In this document: positions 16,840-24,610 of the stretch, piece after piece
How positions within the stretch are numbered: position 1 is the first letter of the stretch
Layout of the letters: every line of letters starts with the position of its first letter
The notes under the pieces: generated by a model
Seen by the model: the letters and a program-made list of their open reading frames with translations, nothing else
Told to the model about the DNA's origin: nothing
Database searches by the model: none
Source: Qipengyuania aurantiaca
Lineage (GTDB): Bacteria > Pseudomonadota > Alphaproteobacteria > Sphingomonadales > Sphingomonadaceae
Length of the DNA stretch: 64,000 nt
Assembly (NCBI RefSeq): GCF_019711375.1
Contig: NZ_CP081295.1
Span: 1,839,501-1,903,500, forward strand
Direction: 5' to 3'
Translations under genes and position numbers: made by a program

Positions 16840-17072
16840 AGGTCGACCCCGCTGGCGATGTTTTCGAGCTTCTTGATGCGTTCTTTCAGGTCCGCCAGCT
16901 CGATGCGGGCGGCGCCCATTGAGGAGCCTTCCTCTGCCCGCGGGCCGCTGTGGCCTTCAAGTTCGCTGCGTTTGAGTTCCAGCCAGCCCTGCCAGCCGCG
17001 CAGCATGGCCGCTGCCACGATGAGCAGGCCGGTGAGGGCCGCTGCTGCAATGATGATTGTCGGGTCGAACAT
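16836..17072 (-). CDS. PspB-like one-helix coiled-coil protein (copy 5)
   Basis: The 78-residue product has an N-terminal transmembrane helix (about 4-24) and then a charged coiled coil ending ADLKERIKKLENIASG. That ending is the motif shared with the neighbouring small proteins and with PspB. It starts 40 bases after the stop of copy 4. Probably an inner-membrane protein with a cytoplasmic coil; function unproven. Confidence 0.7.
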   Translation of the reverse strand: MFDPTIIIAAAALTGLLIVAAAMLRGWQGWLELKRSELEGHSGPRAEEGSSMGAARIELADLKERIKKLENIASGVDL

Positions 17073-17112
17073 TTTCCCTATGTCCTCCTTGAACCTGTGT
17101 TTTCCTGCCGCC

Positions 17113-17400
17113 TCAGTCGGCCTGCTTGTCCCGCAGGGCTTCGATCTCGGCGGAAATCCTCTTGGTTTCCTGCGCATCGAGCGAATTGCCGTCGGTGGCG
17201 ATCCGCTCCAGCACCTTGATGCGTTCGCGCAGGGCCTCGATTTCCTTCTTGGTTTCCGCATCGCGAGCCTGCGGCGCGTAATGCTCGTTGCCTTCCTTGT
17301 CGGTCAGCACGCCGCGCTCGGCCCGGTTGCGGGCCTTGGCCATCTGGACCACGCCCCACACCACGATGGCGATAATGGCTACGACGGCCCAGCTGCTCAC
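17113..17400 (-). CDS. PspB-like one-helix coiled-coil protein (copy 4)
   Basis: The 95-residue product starts at GTG 17400, overlapping the previous stop as GTGA. A transmembrane helix at about 4-20 (SSWAVVAIIAIVVWGVV) precedes a charged segment and the coil ALRERIKVLERIATD, followed by a second short helix ending IEALRDKQAD. It belongs to the tandem paralogue series downstream of pspC. Confidence 0.75.
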   Translation of the reverse strand: MSSWAVVAIIAIVVWGVVQMAKARNRAERGVLTDKEGNEHYAPQARDAETKKEIEALRERIKVLERIATDGNSLDAQETKRISAEIEALRDKQAD

Positions 17401-17693
17401 GAGGCTTTCTCCTCGACCGCGTCCAGCATGCGCAGTTCCTCGATCTGCGAGGCGAGCGCGTGGTTGCTGTCGGTGGCGATGCGTTCCAGCACGCGGACGC
17501 GCTCTTCCATCTTGGAGTAGTCGCCGTTCGAAAAACGCGCCTGCTCGGCCTTGGCTTCTTCGGCGCGCGCCTGCAGTTCCAGTTTGCGTTCCTTGTGCTC
17601 GTGTTCCCGCTTGTTGATCGCATAGGCGAAGGGGAAAACGATGCTCAGCACGATCAGGATGAAGCCGAAGATCAGGGCCAGGTCGGCGTCCAT
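17397..17693 (-). CDS. PspB-like one-helix coiled-coil protein (copy 3)
   Basis: The 98-residue product has a transmembrane helix at about 5-26, then a long Glu/Lys/Ala-rich coil with MEERVRVLERIATD and SQIEELRML. The ATG at 17693 overlaps the preceding stop by one base (TGATG). The shared coil motif and the gene order mark it as a paralogue of copies 1, 2, 4 and 5. Confidence 0.75.
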   Translation of the reverse strand: MDADLALIFGFILIVLSIVFPFAYAINKREHEHKERKLELQARAEEAKAEQARFSNGDYSKMEERVRVLERIATDSNHALASQIEELRMLDAVEEKAS

Positions 17694-18001
17694 CAGTTGG
17701 CCTCCGACTTGCCGCGCAGCTGTTCGATCTCGCTGGTGAGATGATAACCGCTATCGGTAACGATGCGCTCGACATTGCCGAGCCGGTCCTTCAGCGAGCC
17801 GAGTTCGGCGCGCAGTTCGGCGTTTTCCTGGGTGAGCAGCTTGACCCGCTCCACCGCCTGGTCGTTCTTCGGATAGACCGGCTTGCCCCAGCTGTTTTCC
17901 AGCGGATAGCCGTTCTTCATCTTCATCCAGTTGCCGAAGAGGTAGCCGACGGTCATGATCGCGACACCCGCGATGATCGCTGTTTCGGACAGAAATTCCA
18001 T
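17693..18001 (-). CDS. PspB-like one-helix coiled-coil protein (copy 2)
   Basis: The 102-residue product has an N-terminal helix (about 7-24), a linker with NWMKMKNGYPLENSWGKP, and then a coil with SLKDRLGNVERIVTD and SEIEQLRG. The start overlaps the stop of copy 1 by one base (TAATG). It is a member of the tandem series; the molecular role is unknown. Confidence 0.75.
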   Translation of the reverse strand: MEFLSETAIIAGVAIMTVGYLFGNWMKMKNGYPLENSWGKPVYPKNDQAVERVKLLTQENAELRAELGSLKDRLGNVERIVTDSGYHLTSEIEQLRGKSEAN

Positions 18002-18309
18002 TACACGCGCTCCTTGTTGAGGGCATCAAGCGGTACACCGCTCCCGGCTTCGTCTACCCGGCGCTCGTCGCGAAGGGCTTCGATCTGGGTGGCAACGTCA
18101 TAGCCCTTGTCGGTGACGATGCGCTCGAGCACGCGAACGCGGTCCTCCAACTGCGTGACGCGGCTGGCGTATTGTGCGGCCTGTTCGGCCGTCTGGCTTG
18201 CCGTCGCTTCGATCCGCTTTTCTTCCAGAGACTTCTGGTGCTTGGACCACACGATGAAGGCAACCATGATGAACGGCGCCAGCGGTATCAGTAGAGCCAT
18301 ATCGAACAT
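18001..18309 (-). CDS. PspB-like one-helix coiled-coil protein (copy 1)
   Basis: The 102-residue product has a transmembrane helix (about 4-22, MALLIPLAPFIMVAFIVW) and then a coil with QLEDRVRVLERIVTD and TQIEALRDERR. It begins 32 bases after pspC. Hydrophobic start plus coil is the PspB architecture, and the coil motif aligns with PspB itself (RLDERMDTVERLVSS). Confidence 0.75.
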   Translation of the reverse strand: MFDMALLIPLAPFIMVAFIVWSKHQKSLEEKRIEATASQTAEQAAQYASRVTQLEDRVRVLERIVTDKGYDVATQIEALRDERRVDEAGSGVPLDALNKERV

Positions 18310-18341
18310 TGTCTTCGTATCCCCTCAAATGGCTGGCGCGC

Positions 18342-18719
18342 TCAGCGCAGGCGTTCGATTTCGGCCGTGAGGCGCGGGTTGCTGCTGACGTAATAGGCTT
18401 CGACATCGGCCAGGCGGCGATCCACGTCCTTCATCTTGGCGCGAATTTCGCGCGCGGTGCGCTTCGGGTTCTGACGGACGCGCTGCCAGTACCGCTGCTC
18501 GTCCGGTTCCGAATAAAGATGCGCCGGCTTCTTGTTCAGCAGGATACCGGCAAGGAAGTAGAACGGGATCGTCGAACCGCCGCTGATGAAAGTAAGTGCG
18601 AGGAAGCCGAGGCGGACCCAGAAGGCATCGACGCCGGTATAGTCCGCGATGCCCGAGCACACGCCCATCAGCTTCGCATTCTGCTTGTCGCGATAGAGGG
18701 TGGTCCGGGGGCTGTTCAC
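18342..18719 (-). CDS. pspC: Phage shock protein C
   Basis: The 125-residue protein has the PspC domain: LYRDKQNAKLMGVCSGIADYTG, then the membrane segment LGFLALTFISGGSTIPFYFLAGILL. Its C-terminal coil ends VDRRLADVEAYYVSS and TAEIERLR, the same coil pattern as in the small proteins that follow. With PspB it senses inner-membrane stress and releases PspF from PspA in enterobacteria. It starts at GTG 18719, overlapping the pspB stop as GTGA. Confidence 0.92.
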   Translation of the reverse strand: MNSPRTTLYRDKQNAKLMGVCSGIADYTGVDAFWVRLGFLALTFISGGSTIPFYFLAGILLNKKPAHLYSEPDEQRYWQRVRQNPKRTAREIRAKMKDVDRRLADVEAYYVSSNPRLTAEIERLR

Positions 18720-19012
18720 TTTGCTGCTCCTTTTTTCTCGGCGATCAGCTGTTCGAGTTCGCGCAGCTGCTGATTGTCCTGCTCGCTGTCGTAGGCGAGG
18801 CGGGCGGGACGGAAGTCGGGGTTGTCGGATGAGACCAGGCGCTCGACCGTGTCCATCCGCTCGTCGAGGCGCTTGGCAAGGTTGTAGAGTTCCTCGAGCA
18901 GGGCCTCGTCATCGGTGGTGATGGTCGCCGAGGTCTTCCACTTCGTGATGTAGTGGAGCACGATCCAAGGCAAGGCGATGAAGATGGCGACAATGGCTAG
19001 TACTTCTTCCAC
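18716..19012 (-). CDS. pspB: Phage shock protein B
   Basis: The 98-residue protein has the canonical PspB beginning, with a hydrophobic helix followed by ALPWIVLHYITKWK, and then a cytoplasmic coil with RLDERMDTVERLVSSDNPDF. It starts at GTG 19012, three bases after the pspA stop. PspB and PspC form the membrane sensor of the phage-shock response. Confidence 0.88.
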   Translation of the reverse strand: MEEVLAIVAIFIALPWIVLHYITKWKTSATITTDDEALLEELYNLAKRLDERMDTVERLVSSDNPDFRPARLAYDSEQDNQQLRELEQLIAEKKGAAK

Positions 19013-19015
19013 GGA

Positions 19016-19705
19016 TCAGTCCTCTTTCTGGGCGTCGTCGTTCATGCCGAGCGCCTTTTTCATTTCTGCCAGTTCGTCGTCGATCGCATCGGCGCCTTCC
19101 AGCGCGGCAATCTCGTCGGCGAGGCTCGGCTTGCTGTTGCCTTCGATGGCCAGCGCATCGGCGCGGCCTTCGGCGTAGTCGACCCGGCGTTCGAGCTGGT
19201 CGAAGCGGCTGAGCGCATCGTCCACCCGGTCTTCGGTCATCAGGCTGCGCAGCTTGACGCGGTTCTCGGCGCTTTCGAGACGCGCCGCGATGGCGGTCTG
19301 CCGGCTGCGCGCTTCGCGCAGGCGGTTCTGCAGCTTGTGAATGTCCTTCTCATACGCCCGCAGCGCGTCGTCGAGCACGGCGATTTCCTGCTTGAGCTGG
19401 TCGGCCATGTCGGCGGCCTTCTTCTTTTCCACCAGGGCTGCGCGGGCAAGGTCCTCGCGGTCCTTCGACAGCGCGAGCTGCGCCTTCTCGCCCCAGTCGG
19501 CCTGGAGCTTGTCCAGCTTGACCGTGTGGCGATGCATTTCCTTCTGGTCGGCAATGGTGCGCGCCGCGCTGGCGCGGACTTCGACGAGGGTTTCCTCCAT
19601 TTCGAGGATGATCATCCGGATCATCTTCTGCGGGTCGTCCGCCTTGTCGAGCATATCGTTGAAATTGGCCGCGATGATGTCGCGGGTACGGCTGAAGATT
19701 CCCAT
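19016..19705 (-). CDS. pspA: Phage shock protein A (PspA/IM30, ESCRT-III-like)
   Basis: The 229-residue, almost wholly helical protein starts MGIFSRTRDIIAANFNDMLDKADDP, the PspA signature. Long coiled coils follow, with KMIRMIILEMEETLVEVRA. PspA oligomers protect the inner membrane and, in the off state, inhibit PspF. ATG 19705 matches the family N-terminus. The frame is open for 71 more codons upstream to a GTG at 19918 that overlaps the previous stop; that extension is Arg/Pro/Ser-rich and probably not translated. Confidence 0.95.
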   Translation of the reverse strand: MGIFSRTRDIIAANFNDMLDKADDPQKMIRMIILEMEETLVEVRASAARTIADQKEMHRHTVKLDKLQADWGEKAQLALSKDREDLARAALVEKKKAADMADQLKQEIAVLDDALRAYEKDIHKLQNRLREARSRQTAIAARLESAENRVKLRSLMTEDRVDDALSRFDQLERRVDYAEGRADALAIEGNSKPSLADEIAALEGADAIDDELAEMKKALGMNDDAQKED

Positions 19706-19914
19706 CAAAGGTGCTCCGCTGGAGAAAAAGTCTTGGGCCCGGCCCTGTCCCTGGCGCTGGGTCGGGGTGGGCGAACGACGAAGCCGTTCTACCTCACCAT
19801 CGAGCCGCGACAAGGTTACGCGGGTAGGGCGGGCCGAAGCGCCTGCAGCGCGAGGGGTGCGCTGGGGACTGTCGGGAGACAGGCGCTCCGGCCCAAGGGG
19901 GTGCTTGTTATCGG

Positions 19915-20067
19915 TCACGCGATTTCCACTTGCTGGATCGCGGCGATCGCCGGCATCGGCGTGGTCACCGCAATCTGCGAACTCAGAGCCACGAAGGCGG
20001 TCATCATCGCGATGCTTGCGAGGGCGGCCTTGCCGAGCGTGGAGCTGAAGAACTGGCGGTTGTACAT
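19915..20067 (-). CDS. Small protein at the head of the psp operon
   Basis: The 50-residue product starts MYNRQFFSSTLGKAA and has a single hydrophobic segment of about 20 residues, so it is probably secreted or membrane-anchored. It is the first gene downstream of the sigma-54 promoter, which argues that it is expressed with pspA. I do not recognise a family. Confidence 0.6.
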   Translation of the reverse strand: MYNRQFFSSTLGKAALASIAMMTAFVALSSQIAVTTPMPAIAAIQQVEIA

Positions 20068-20109
20068 GGTGTCCTCCCTTGGACGTGTGTGCTTGTTGTC
20101 CCCTGTTCA

Positions 20110-20124
20110 GCAAGCAGCGTGCCA
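20110..20124 (-). promoter_or_regulatory. Sigma-54 (-24/-12) promoter of the psp operon
   Basis: On the minus strand the 15 bases read TGGCAC, five bases, TTGC, a perfect match to the sigma-54 consensus. It lies 43 bases upstream of the first small gene and is divergent from pspF, the expected sigma-54 activator. An inverted repeat, AAATGT (20142-20147) and ACATTT (20157-20162), lies upstream and could be an activator or IHF-type site. Confidence 0.8.
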
Positions 20125-20188
20125 AACTCGAATTCTCGCGGAAATGTACCGATTTGACATTTATCGACCAACGACATGATGGCGGCTA

Positions 20189-20218
20189 TTGCCAACCCTT
20201 GGCGTAAAATCCTATATC
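20189..20218 (+). promoter_or_regulatory. Possible sigma-70-type promoter of pspF
   Basis: TTGCCA at 20189-20194 and TATATC at 20213-20218 are separated by 18 bases. If used, transcription would begin close to ATG 20225, giving a nearly leaderless message. GCCAA/TTGGC inverted halves overlap the -35 box and may be a binding site. Confidence 0.3.
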
Positions 20219-20224
20219 TTGGGT

Positions 20225-21256
20225 ATGGAGCGGGAAAATCAGTTCATTGGCCAGTCCGGCGCCTTCCTCGATGCGGTCGAGCGGACCAGCCGTGCAGCCC
20301 CCATGCGGCGCCCAGTTCTCGTCATCGGCGAGCGCGGTACGGGCAAGGAACTGATCGCCGAGCGCCTCCATCGCCTCTCCACCCGCTGGGACGAGCCGCT
20401 CGTCACCATGAACTGCGCCGCGCTGCCCGAAACCCTGATCGAGGCCGAATTGTTCGGCCACGAGGCCGGGGCTTTCACAGGGGCTACCAAACAACGTGTC
20501 GGACGCTTCGAGGAAGCCGACAAGGGCACGCTATTTCTCGACGAACTGGGCACTTTGTCGATGGGCGCACAAGAACGCCTGCTGCGCGCTGTGGAATATG
20601 GCGAGGTTACCCGCATCGGTTCCTCACGCCCGATCCGCGTCGACGTGCGCATCGTTGCGGCGACCAACGAGGACCTTCCGGCGAAAGCAGCGTGCGGCGA
20701 GTTTCGCGCCGACTTGCTCGACCGGCTGAGTTTCGAAGTCATCACCCTGCCGCCCCTGCGCGTGCGCGAAGGCGATATTCGCGTGCTCGCCGATTACTTC
20801 GGCCGCCGAATGGGCGCGGAGCTGGGCTGGGAGGCCTGGCCGGGTTTCGCCGAGCATGTCGCCGACGAACTGGAGAACCACCAGTGGCCGGGCAATGTGC
20901 GCGAGCTGCGCAATGTGGTGGAGCGCGCGGTCTATCGCTGGGACAATTGGGGCACGCCCATCGGCCACGTCCAATTCGACCCGTTCGACAGCCCCTGGAA
21001 GCCCGCATCGCCGCCCACGCCCAATGCGCAGGTATCCGCCGCCCAAACGGTGGTTGCTGCGACGCCCGCTGGACCGGATCTCGACGCCATCGACGACCTG
21101 CGCACCGCAGTGGACGAGCACGAGAAGGCGATCATCGAGCATGCGCTCGGCAAGCACCGCTGGAACCAGCGCCAGACCGCCAAGGCGCTGGGGCTGAGTT
21201 ACGACCAGCTGCGCCATGCGATCAAGAAGCACGGCCTGATGGAAGAGGCGGAATAG
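20225..21256 (+). CDS. pspF: Sigma-54-dependent activator PspF
   Basis: The 343-residue protein has no receiver domain, like PspF. It begins directly with the AAA+ domain: Walker A GERGTGKE (35-42), the sigma-54 contact loop GAFTGA (82-87), Walker B TLFLDELG, and NHQWPGNVRELRN. It ends with a Fis-type helix-turn-helix (RWNQRQTAKALGLSYDQLRHAI). It is divergent from the psp operon. ATG 20225 removes a non-homologous TTG extension. Confidence 0.95.
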   Translation: MERENQFIGQSGAFLDAVERTSRAAPMRRPVLVIGERGTGKELIAERLHRLSTRWDEPLVTMNCAALPETLIEAELFGHEAGAFTGATKQRVGRFEEADKGTLFLDELGTLSMGAQERLLRAVEYGEVTRIGSSRPIRVDVRIVAATNEDLPAKAACGEFRADLLDRLSFEVITLPPLRVREGDIRVLADYFGRRMGAELGWEAWPGFAEHVADELENHQWPGNVRELRNVVERAVYRWDNWGTPIGHVQFDPFDSPWKPASPPTPNAQVSAAQTVVAATPAGPDLDAIDDLRTAVDEHEKAIIEHALGKHRWNQRQTAKALGLSYDQLRHAIKKHGLMEEAE

Positions 21257-21414
21257 CTGATCGGTCGCGTTGGCGCCCACATAGGGCGCGCAGGTGCCTC
21301 GCTGCGATCATGTGCGGCAAACTTGTCACGCCGTCGAATATTGCCGGGAAAGCCTATTGCGGGAGCAGGAAACTGCGGTAAGGTCCGGGTTTGGGATTGG
21401 GAAATTTCTGATTG

Positions 21415-22995
21415 ATGTTGAGGGTGAGCGCCCGGGTCGCAGGGCATCGCATTTTCTTGATCGTTTTGATGGTGCTCGCCGTTTGCGCGGCGGCCGTGCC
21501 TGGCGCCGGCCTGCGGGCGCAAGTCGTGCCCTCCGTTCTCGAAGACATCACGCTCGTAACGGACGATGAGGGCGCGGCCACTTTCATGCTCCGATTCTCG
21601 CCGACAGAGCCGCGGTTCGCTACGATCGACACCAACCCGACGCGCCCCGAACTCGTTCTTGCCACGACTCTGAAGGCGGGCCGTGTTCCCAACCGTCCAA
21701 CGTACCGGGGGCTTGTCCGCTCGATCCAGTTCGTGACCGAAGGTTCGAGCCTGGTCATGCGGTTCGATGCGGCGCGGCCGTCGCGTATCGAGGCGCAGCG
21801 GATGGGAAATAACGCAGTGCAGGTCCGCGTGGAACTGGTCAGCGACGAGGAGACGATTGGCAGTCGTCCGATCGGATCGGCTGGCGAAGAGGTCCTGCCG
21901 CAGCAGGAATTGCAGCGGGGTCCGGTCGATAGCTACCAGCCGGGTGACGCCTACGAGCTCGTCTTCCTGAAGTATGCCGATGTCTCGGAGATCGTGGGTC
22001 TCCTGGCCGAGGGCGCGGAGATTGCGCCCAACGATGTCTTCATCCGGCGCGAGCCGGGTTTCGGCTCGCCCGGTGCCAACCAGTCGACTTCCTATATAGG
22101 CGCGCCTCAGCAGGCCGAGCGTGAAGACCAGCCCTTGGGCCAGAACGTGGGTAACGGCCTTGCGGTCGATCGCCGCCTTAATGCGATATGGATTACCGGA
22201 AGCCCTGAGCGGATCGAGCGGGTGAAGCGCCAGATCGAGTTGATCGACGTGCCGGTCGATAGCGTGATCCTCGAAACGCAGTTCGTCGAGCTGACGGAAA
22301 CCGGCGCTCGCAACCTTGGGATCGACTTTACCAATTCGAACGGCCAGATCGCCGTTGGCAATCTGGCCACCGGCGGCTTCCTGCCCTTCGGCGTCGATCC
22401 GGAGGACGTCCTTCCCTCGGGCCAGCTGCAGGCCGCGATCTATGCCCAGATACAGAACGGGGAGGGGCGGATCGTATCGCGCCCTCGTATCGCGGCGCAG
22501 AGCGGCTCGACGGCGAAGATCATCACCGGCGATGCCTTGCCCATCCTGACCTCGATCCAGCTGTCGGGCGTCAACGGCGTTTCGCAGCAGGTTCAGTACG
22601 TCAACGTCGGTGTCACGCTGCAGATCGCGCCCCGTGTCAGCACCGATGGCTACATCACCTCCAAGATTTACGGCGTGGTGAGCAGCGTGACCGGGTTCAG
22701 TCAGGGTTATCCGACGATTAGCCAGCGCGAGGCGGAAACGAGCGCCTCGGTCCGGGATGGCGAGACCTTCGTGATCGGCGGACTGACTCAGGAAAACGTC
22801 CTGGTTAACAAGTCCAAGATTCCGCTGCTCGGGGACATCCCCCTGCTCGGAAACCTGTTCTCGACCGAGCGGTCCACCAGCACGACAACCGAATTATACA
22901 TCGTCATCACGCCGAGGATCGTGCGTCATCGGCGCTTCGAGAACCAGCCGCCAAGCATGGCGGAGTCAGCGAACGATATTTCAGGAGAACAATAA
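21415..22995 (+). CDS. Secretin-family outer-membrane protein with AMIN-like domain
   Basis: The 526-residue protein has a signal peptide (to about residue 34), a beta-rich AMIN-like N-terminal domain (about 40-145), N0/N1-like domains containing YELVFLKYADVSEIVGLL, and a C-terminal secretin domain. That domain has VDRRLNAIWITGSPERI, QFVELTETGARNLGIDF and GLTQENVLVNKSKIPLLGDIPLLGNLF. Secretins form gated outer-membrane pores in type II secretion, type IV pilus or Tad systems. No other secretion gene lies nearby, so it is an orphan here. Start at ATG 21415. Confidence 0.85.
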   Translation: MLRVSARVAGHRIFLIVLMVLAVCAAAVPGAGLRAQVVPSVLEDITLVTDDEGAATFMLRFSPTEPRFATIDTNPTRPELVLATTLKAGRVPNRPTYRGLVRSIQFVTEGSSLVMRFDAARPSRIEAQRMGNNAVQVRVELVSDEETIGSRPIGSAGEEVLPQQELQRGPVDSYQPGDAYELVFLKYADVSEIVGLLAEGAEIAPNDVFIRREPGFGSPGANQSTSYIGAPQQAEREDQPLGQNVGNGLAVDRRLNAIWITGSPERIERVKRQIELIDVPVDSVILETQFVELTETGARNLGIDFTNSNGQIAVGNLATGGFLPFGVDPEDVLPSGQLQAAIYAQIQNGEGRIVSRPRIAAQSGSTAKIITGDALPILTSIQLSGVNGVSQQVQYVNVGVTLQIAPRVSTDGYITSKIYGVVSSVTGFSQGYPTISQREAETSASVRDGETFVIGGLTQENVLVNKSKIPLLGDIPLLGNLFSTERSTSTTTELYIVITPRIVRHRRFENQPPSMAESANDISGEQ

Positions 22996-23289
22996 AAATC
23001 AAAGGGTCGCTCACGCGCAATCATAACATTTGTTGAGCGAAGCATGTAAAATTTGATATTTTGACGCCGTTTATAAACAAAACGGCGAACGGTATTATTC
23101 GTGCGAAAGTAAATAGAGTTCATATTGTCGCAAATATGCAACGATCTGTCGGGAAAGCTTGGGTTAACCTGAAATACCGTTAAAGCCCCTCTCGACAGTC
23201 TTCTTTCCTGAGTTAGTAATCTTGGCATCAGTTTGGTGCGGGTCGCGTGCCGCTGACACATCTAGGAAATCTCTGGAGGGACTGTACTC
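22996..23289. other. AT-rich intergenic region between secretin and protease
   Basis: About 294 bases, distinctly richer in A/T than the surroundings. One hairpin (GCCGTTT with AAACGGC, 23067-23087) could end secretin transcription but has no T-run. No gene is supported. The protease promoter is presumably inside. Confidence 0.5.
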
Positions 23290-24420
23290 ATGAAAGCCAA
23301 GACACTCGCCGCGCTCGCCGCTCTTCCGATGCTGGCGGTAGCCGCACCGGCTCAGGCTCAGCAGGCCGGCGAAAAGATCGCAAACAGCTACATTTGCGTT
23401 TTCAACAAGGGCGTTTCGCGCGGCAATGCGCAGGCCGAAGCCAACCGTTCGGTCCAGGCTGAACAGGCTCAGCTTAAGCACGTCTATTCGGTCGCTCTGC
23501 GTGGCTTCGCGGTGAACGCTGCGCCTCAGGCCATTGAGAACATGCAGCGCAAGAACGCCAACATCGCCTATTGCGAGCAGGATCAGGTCGTCACGGCTAT
23601 TCAGGTTCGCGGCAACGGTCTCGCCGGTAAGGGCAAGCCCGGCGGCGGCGGCGGCGCACAGCCCCCGCAGGAAACCCCCTGGGGTATCGCACGCGTCAAT
23701 GGCGGCGGCGCCGGCAACTTCGCTACGGCTTGGGTCATCGACAGCGGCATTCAGCTCGACCACCCCGATCTGAACGTCGACGTCGCGCGCTCGGCGAGCT
23801 TCGTACGCGGTGACGCGGGCGACCAGAACGGCCACGGCACCCATGTCGCAGGAACGATCGCTGCCATCGACAACAACATCGGCGTTATCGGCGTCGCGCC
23901 GGGCGCTCCGGTCGTGTCGGTTCGCGTTCTCGACCGTCGCGGCTCGGGTTCGAACTCGGGCGTGATCGCTGGCATCGACTATGTCGCACAGTACGGTCAG
24001 CCGGGTGACGTTGCCAACATGAGCCTCGGTGGCGGTGTCAGCACTGCGCTCGACCAGGCTGTGGTCAATGCTGCTTCGGGCGGCGTGCGTTTCGCTCTCG
24101 CAGCGGGCAACGAAAGCGACCATGCCAACAACCACTCGCCGGCTCGCGCAAACGGCCCCAACGTCTATACGATCTCGTCGTTCGCGATCGGAGACAACTG
24201 GTCGAGCTTCTCGAACTACGGCAACCCGCCGGTCGATTTCGCCGAGCCCGGCTCGTCGATCAAGTCGACCTGGATTGGCAGTGGTTACAACACCATTTCG
24301 GGCACCTCGATGGCAACGCCGCACTTCGCCGGCATCCTGCTGCAGGGCAATCCCGGTAACGGTGGCCGCGTGAACGGCGATCCGGACGGCAACCCCGATG
24401 TGATCGGCGTCGTCCAGTAA
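23290..24420 (+). CDS. Secreted S8 (subtilisin-family) serine protease
   Basis: The 376-residue preproenzyme has a signal peptide (to about residue 23, APAQAQ), an I9-like propeptide (about 30-105), a glycine-rich linker, and a subtilisin domain. The catalytic triad is complete: Asp151 (VIDSGI), His182 (HGTHVAG) and Ser340 (GTSMATPH), with the oxyanion-hole segment ALAAGNES. Codon use is less extreme in GC than that of neighbouring genes. A strong terminator follows, so it is probably transcribed alone. The substrate is unknown. Confidence 0.95.
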   Translation: MKAKTLAALAALPMLAVAAPAQAQQAGEKIANSYICVFNKGVSRGNAQAEANRSVQAEQAQLKHVYSVALRGFAVNAAPQAIENMQRKNANIAYCEQDQVVTAIQVRGNGLAGKGKPGGGGGAQPPQETPWGIARVNGGGAGNFATAWVIDSGIQLDHPDLNVDVARSASFVRGDAGDQNGHGTHVAGTIAAIDNNIGVIGVAPGAPVVSVRVLDRRGSGSNSGVIAGIDYVAQYGQPGDVANMSLGGGVSTALDQAVVNAASGGVRFALAAGNESDHANNHSPARANGPNVYTISSFAIGDNWSSFSNYGNPPVDFAEPGSSIKSTWIGSGYNTISGTSMATPHFAGILLQGNPGNGGRVNGDPDGNPDVIGVVQ

Positions 24421-24442
24421 GCTTAAAGCGTCTCGAGTATTG

Positions 24443-24476
24443 AAGGGCCCGGCACTGCGCCGGGCCCTTTTTCTTT
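24443..24476 (+). terminator. Intrinsic terminator after the protease
   Basis: A GC-rich stem (AGGGCCCGGC with GCCGGGCCCT) with a four-base loop is followed by TTTTTCTTT. It separates the protease from the rimP operon. Confidence 0.9.
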
Positions 24477-24610
24477 GTCCTTGCTTTTGCGCGGACTCGC
24501 GCCTATCTCGCCATCCATCCCGACATTGTCGCGACACTGGAGGGGCTGGCGCCGCAAGGGGCCGGCACGAAACCTCGTTGTCGCCGTATATGTCCGAAAC
24601 TGGAGTGCGA

